This document shows positions 38,186-38,434 of a stretch of 38,434 bases of DNA, piece after piece (position 1 is the stretch's first letter; each line of letters starts with the position of its first letter). The notes below the pieces were generated by a model. It was given only the letters and a program-made list of their open reading frames with translations, was not told the origin of the DNA and searched no databases. This DNA is from Bacillota bacterium (GTDB taxonomy: Bacteria > Bacillota > Clostridia > Caldicoprobacterales > Caldicoprobacteraceae). The translations under genes were made by a program, and so were the position numbers. Location of the stretch: assembly GCA_023622385.1 (NCBI GenBank), contig JAMNZI010000032.1, positions 1-38,434 on the forward strand, written 5' to 3'.

Positions 38186-38227
38186 TATAATCTTACAGAG
38201 CACAAAATAAAAAGATCGCCTGAATAT

Positions 38228-38268
38228 ATAAAAAAGTAACAAGCCCTAATAAGGAAAACTTGTTACTT
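38228..38268 (-). terminator. Terminator after tRNA-Asn
   Basis: AAGTAACAAG (38234-38243) and CTTGTTACTT (38259-38268) are perfect arms. On the minus strand the hairpin is followed by UUUUUU. It lies about 70 bp past the tRNA and isolates it from hom. Confidence 0.7.
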
Positions 38269-38338
38269 AATACGAGTTTAAAACTTATTCTTTTAAAGTT
38301 CAACGTAAGCTTGACAAAAACCAAGCCAAAAAATAAAA

Positions 38339-38413
38339 TGGCTCCTCAGGTTGGATTCGAACCAACAACCCCTCGGTTAACAGCCGAGTGCTCTACCGTT
38401 GAGCTACTGAGGA
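38339..38413 (-). tRNA. tRNA-Asn (GTT)
   Basis: A 75-nt tRNA on the minus strand with encoded CCA. The acceptor stem TCCTCAG/CTGAGGA, D-arm with AGCTCAACGGTAGAGC, anticodon stem CTCGG/CCGAG with loop CTGTTAA (anticodon GTT at 38379-38381) and T-arm TTGGTTCGAATCCAA are all present. The last 21 bases of the window are its upstream flank. Confidence 0.96.
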
Positions 38414-38434
38414 ACGCTATATAAAGATCCCGGC

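Overview
The window reads as a chromosomal segment from an endospore-forming, anaerobic, low-to-moderate GC Clostridia (Firmicutes). Evidence: spo0A, spoIIR, spmA/spmB, an abrB-type transition-state regulator, a SpoIID/LytB-domain protein, a SPOCS/LysM spore-envelope protein, veg, a methionine T-box ahead of metG, RicT and the c-di-AMP receptor DarA. Many genes match the set that lies close to oriC in Bacillus (tmk-darA-yaaR-holB-ricT; rsmI, abrB, metG, tatD, yabE, rsmA, veg, ispE), but rearranged and interrupted. The genus cannot be fixed from this sequence; a thermophilic or Mahella-like member of Clostridia is only a guess.

Layout, left to right. 0.1-2.7 kb (minus): ispE, a MobA-like nucleotidyltransferase and spoIIR. 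3.0-5.5 kb (minus): a SPOCS/LysM protein, veg and a double zinc-ribbon protein with a very acidic tail. 5.5-5.8 kb: an AT-rich intergenic region with a dense cluster of DnaA boxes. 5.8-7.9 kb (minus): an ArsR-type regulator and a CoA-disulfide-reductase/rhodanese-like protein that has lost its expected redox and cofactor residues, behind a strong promoter overlaid by a palindrome. 7.9-12.3 kb (minus): spo0A, an unrecognised 467-residue protein, rsmA and a G5/3D-domain cell-wall protein. 12.7-14.7 kb (plus): a MecA-N type class B penicillin-binding lipoprotein. 14.7-18.7 kb (minus): metG behind a Met T-box, then tatD and the TatD-linked radical SAM protein. 18.8-22.7 kb: a small accessory sugar cluster (AraC regulator diverging from two TIM-barrel isomerases and a Gfo/Idh/MocA dehydrogenase). 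22.8-23.9 kb (minus): an LCP-family protein. 24.1-26.4 kb (plus): ccdA, a TlpA-like thioredoxin lipoprotein and rsmI. 26.5-29 kb: abrB (minus) diverging from spmA-spmB and comB (plus). 29-31.5 kb (minus): a SpoIID/LytB protein with four SH3 repeats. 31.6-38.1 kb (minus): a dense run hom, Orn/Lys/Arg decarboxylase, tmk, darA, yaaR, holB, ricT, ferredoxin. 38.3-38.4 kb (minus): tRNA-Asn.

How the parts fit. Housekeeping (translation, replication, isoprenoid, dTMP and amino-acid synthesis) is mixed with sporulation control. Spo0A and its classical target abrB are both here; an exact Spo0A-box heptamer lies in the abrB leader, another sits at the left edge of the window, and near-matches precede spo0A and the SPOCS/LysM gene. 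The most unusual signals are the DnaA-box cluster at 5678-5806 in a region without a strand switch, the multiply degenerate but intact reductase beside it, an apparent AUA start for ricT, and a consensus promoter pointing antisense into spoIIR. No CRISPR array, insertion sequence, phage gene or recognisable defence system is visible.
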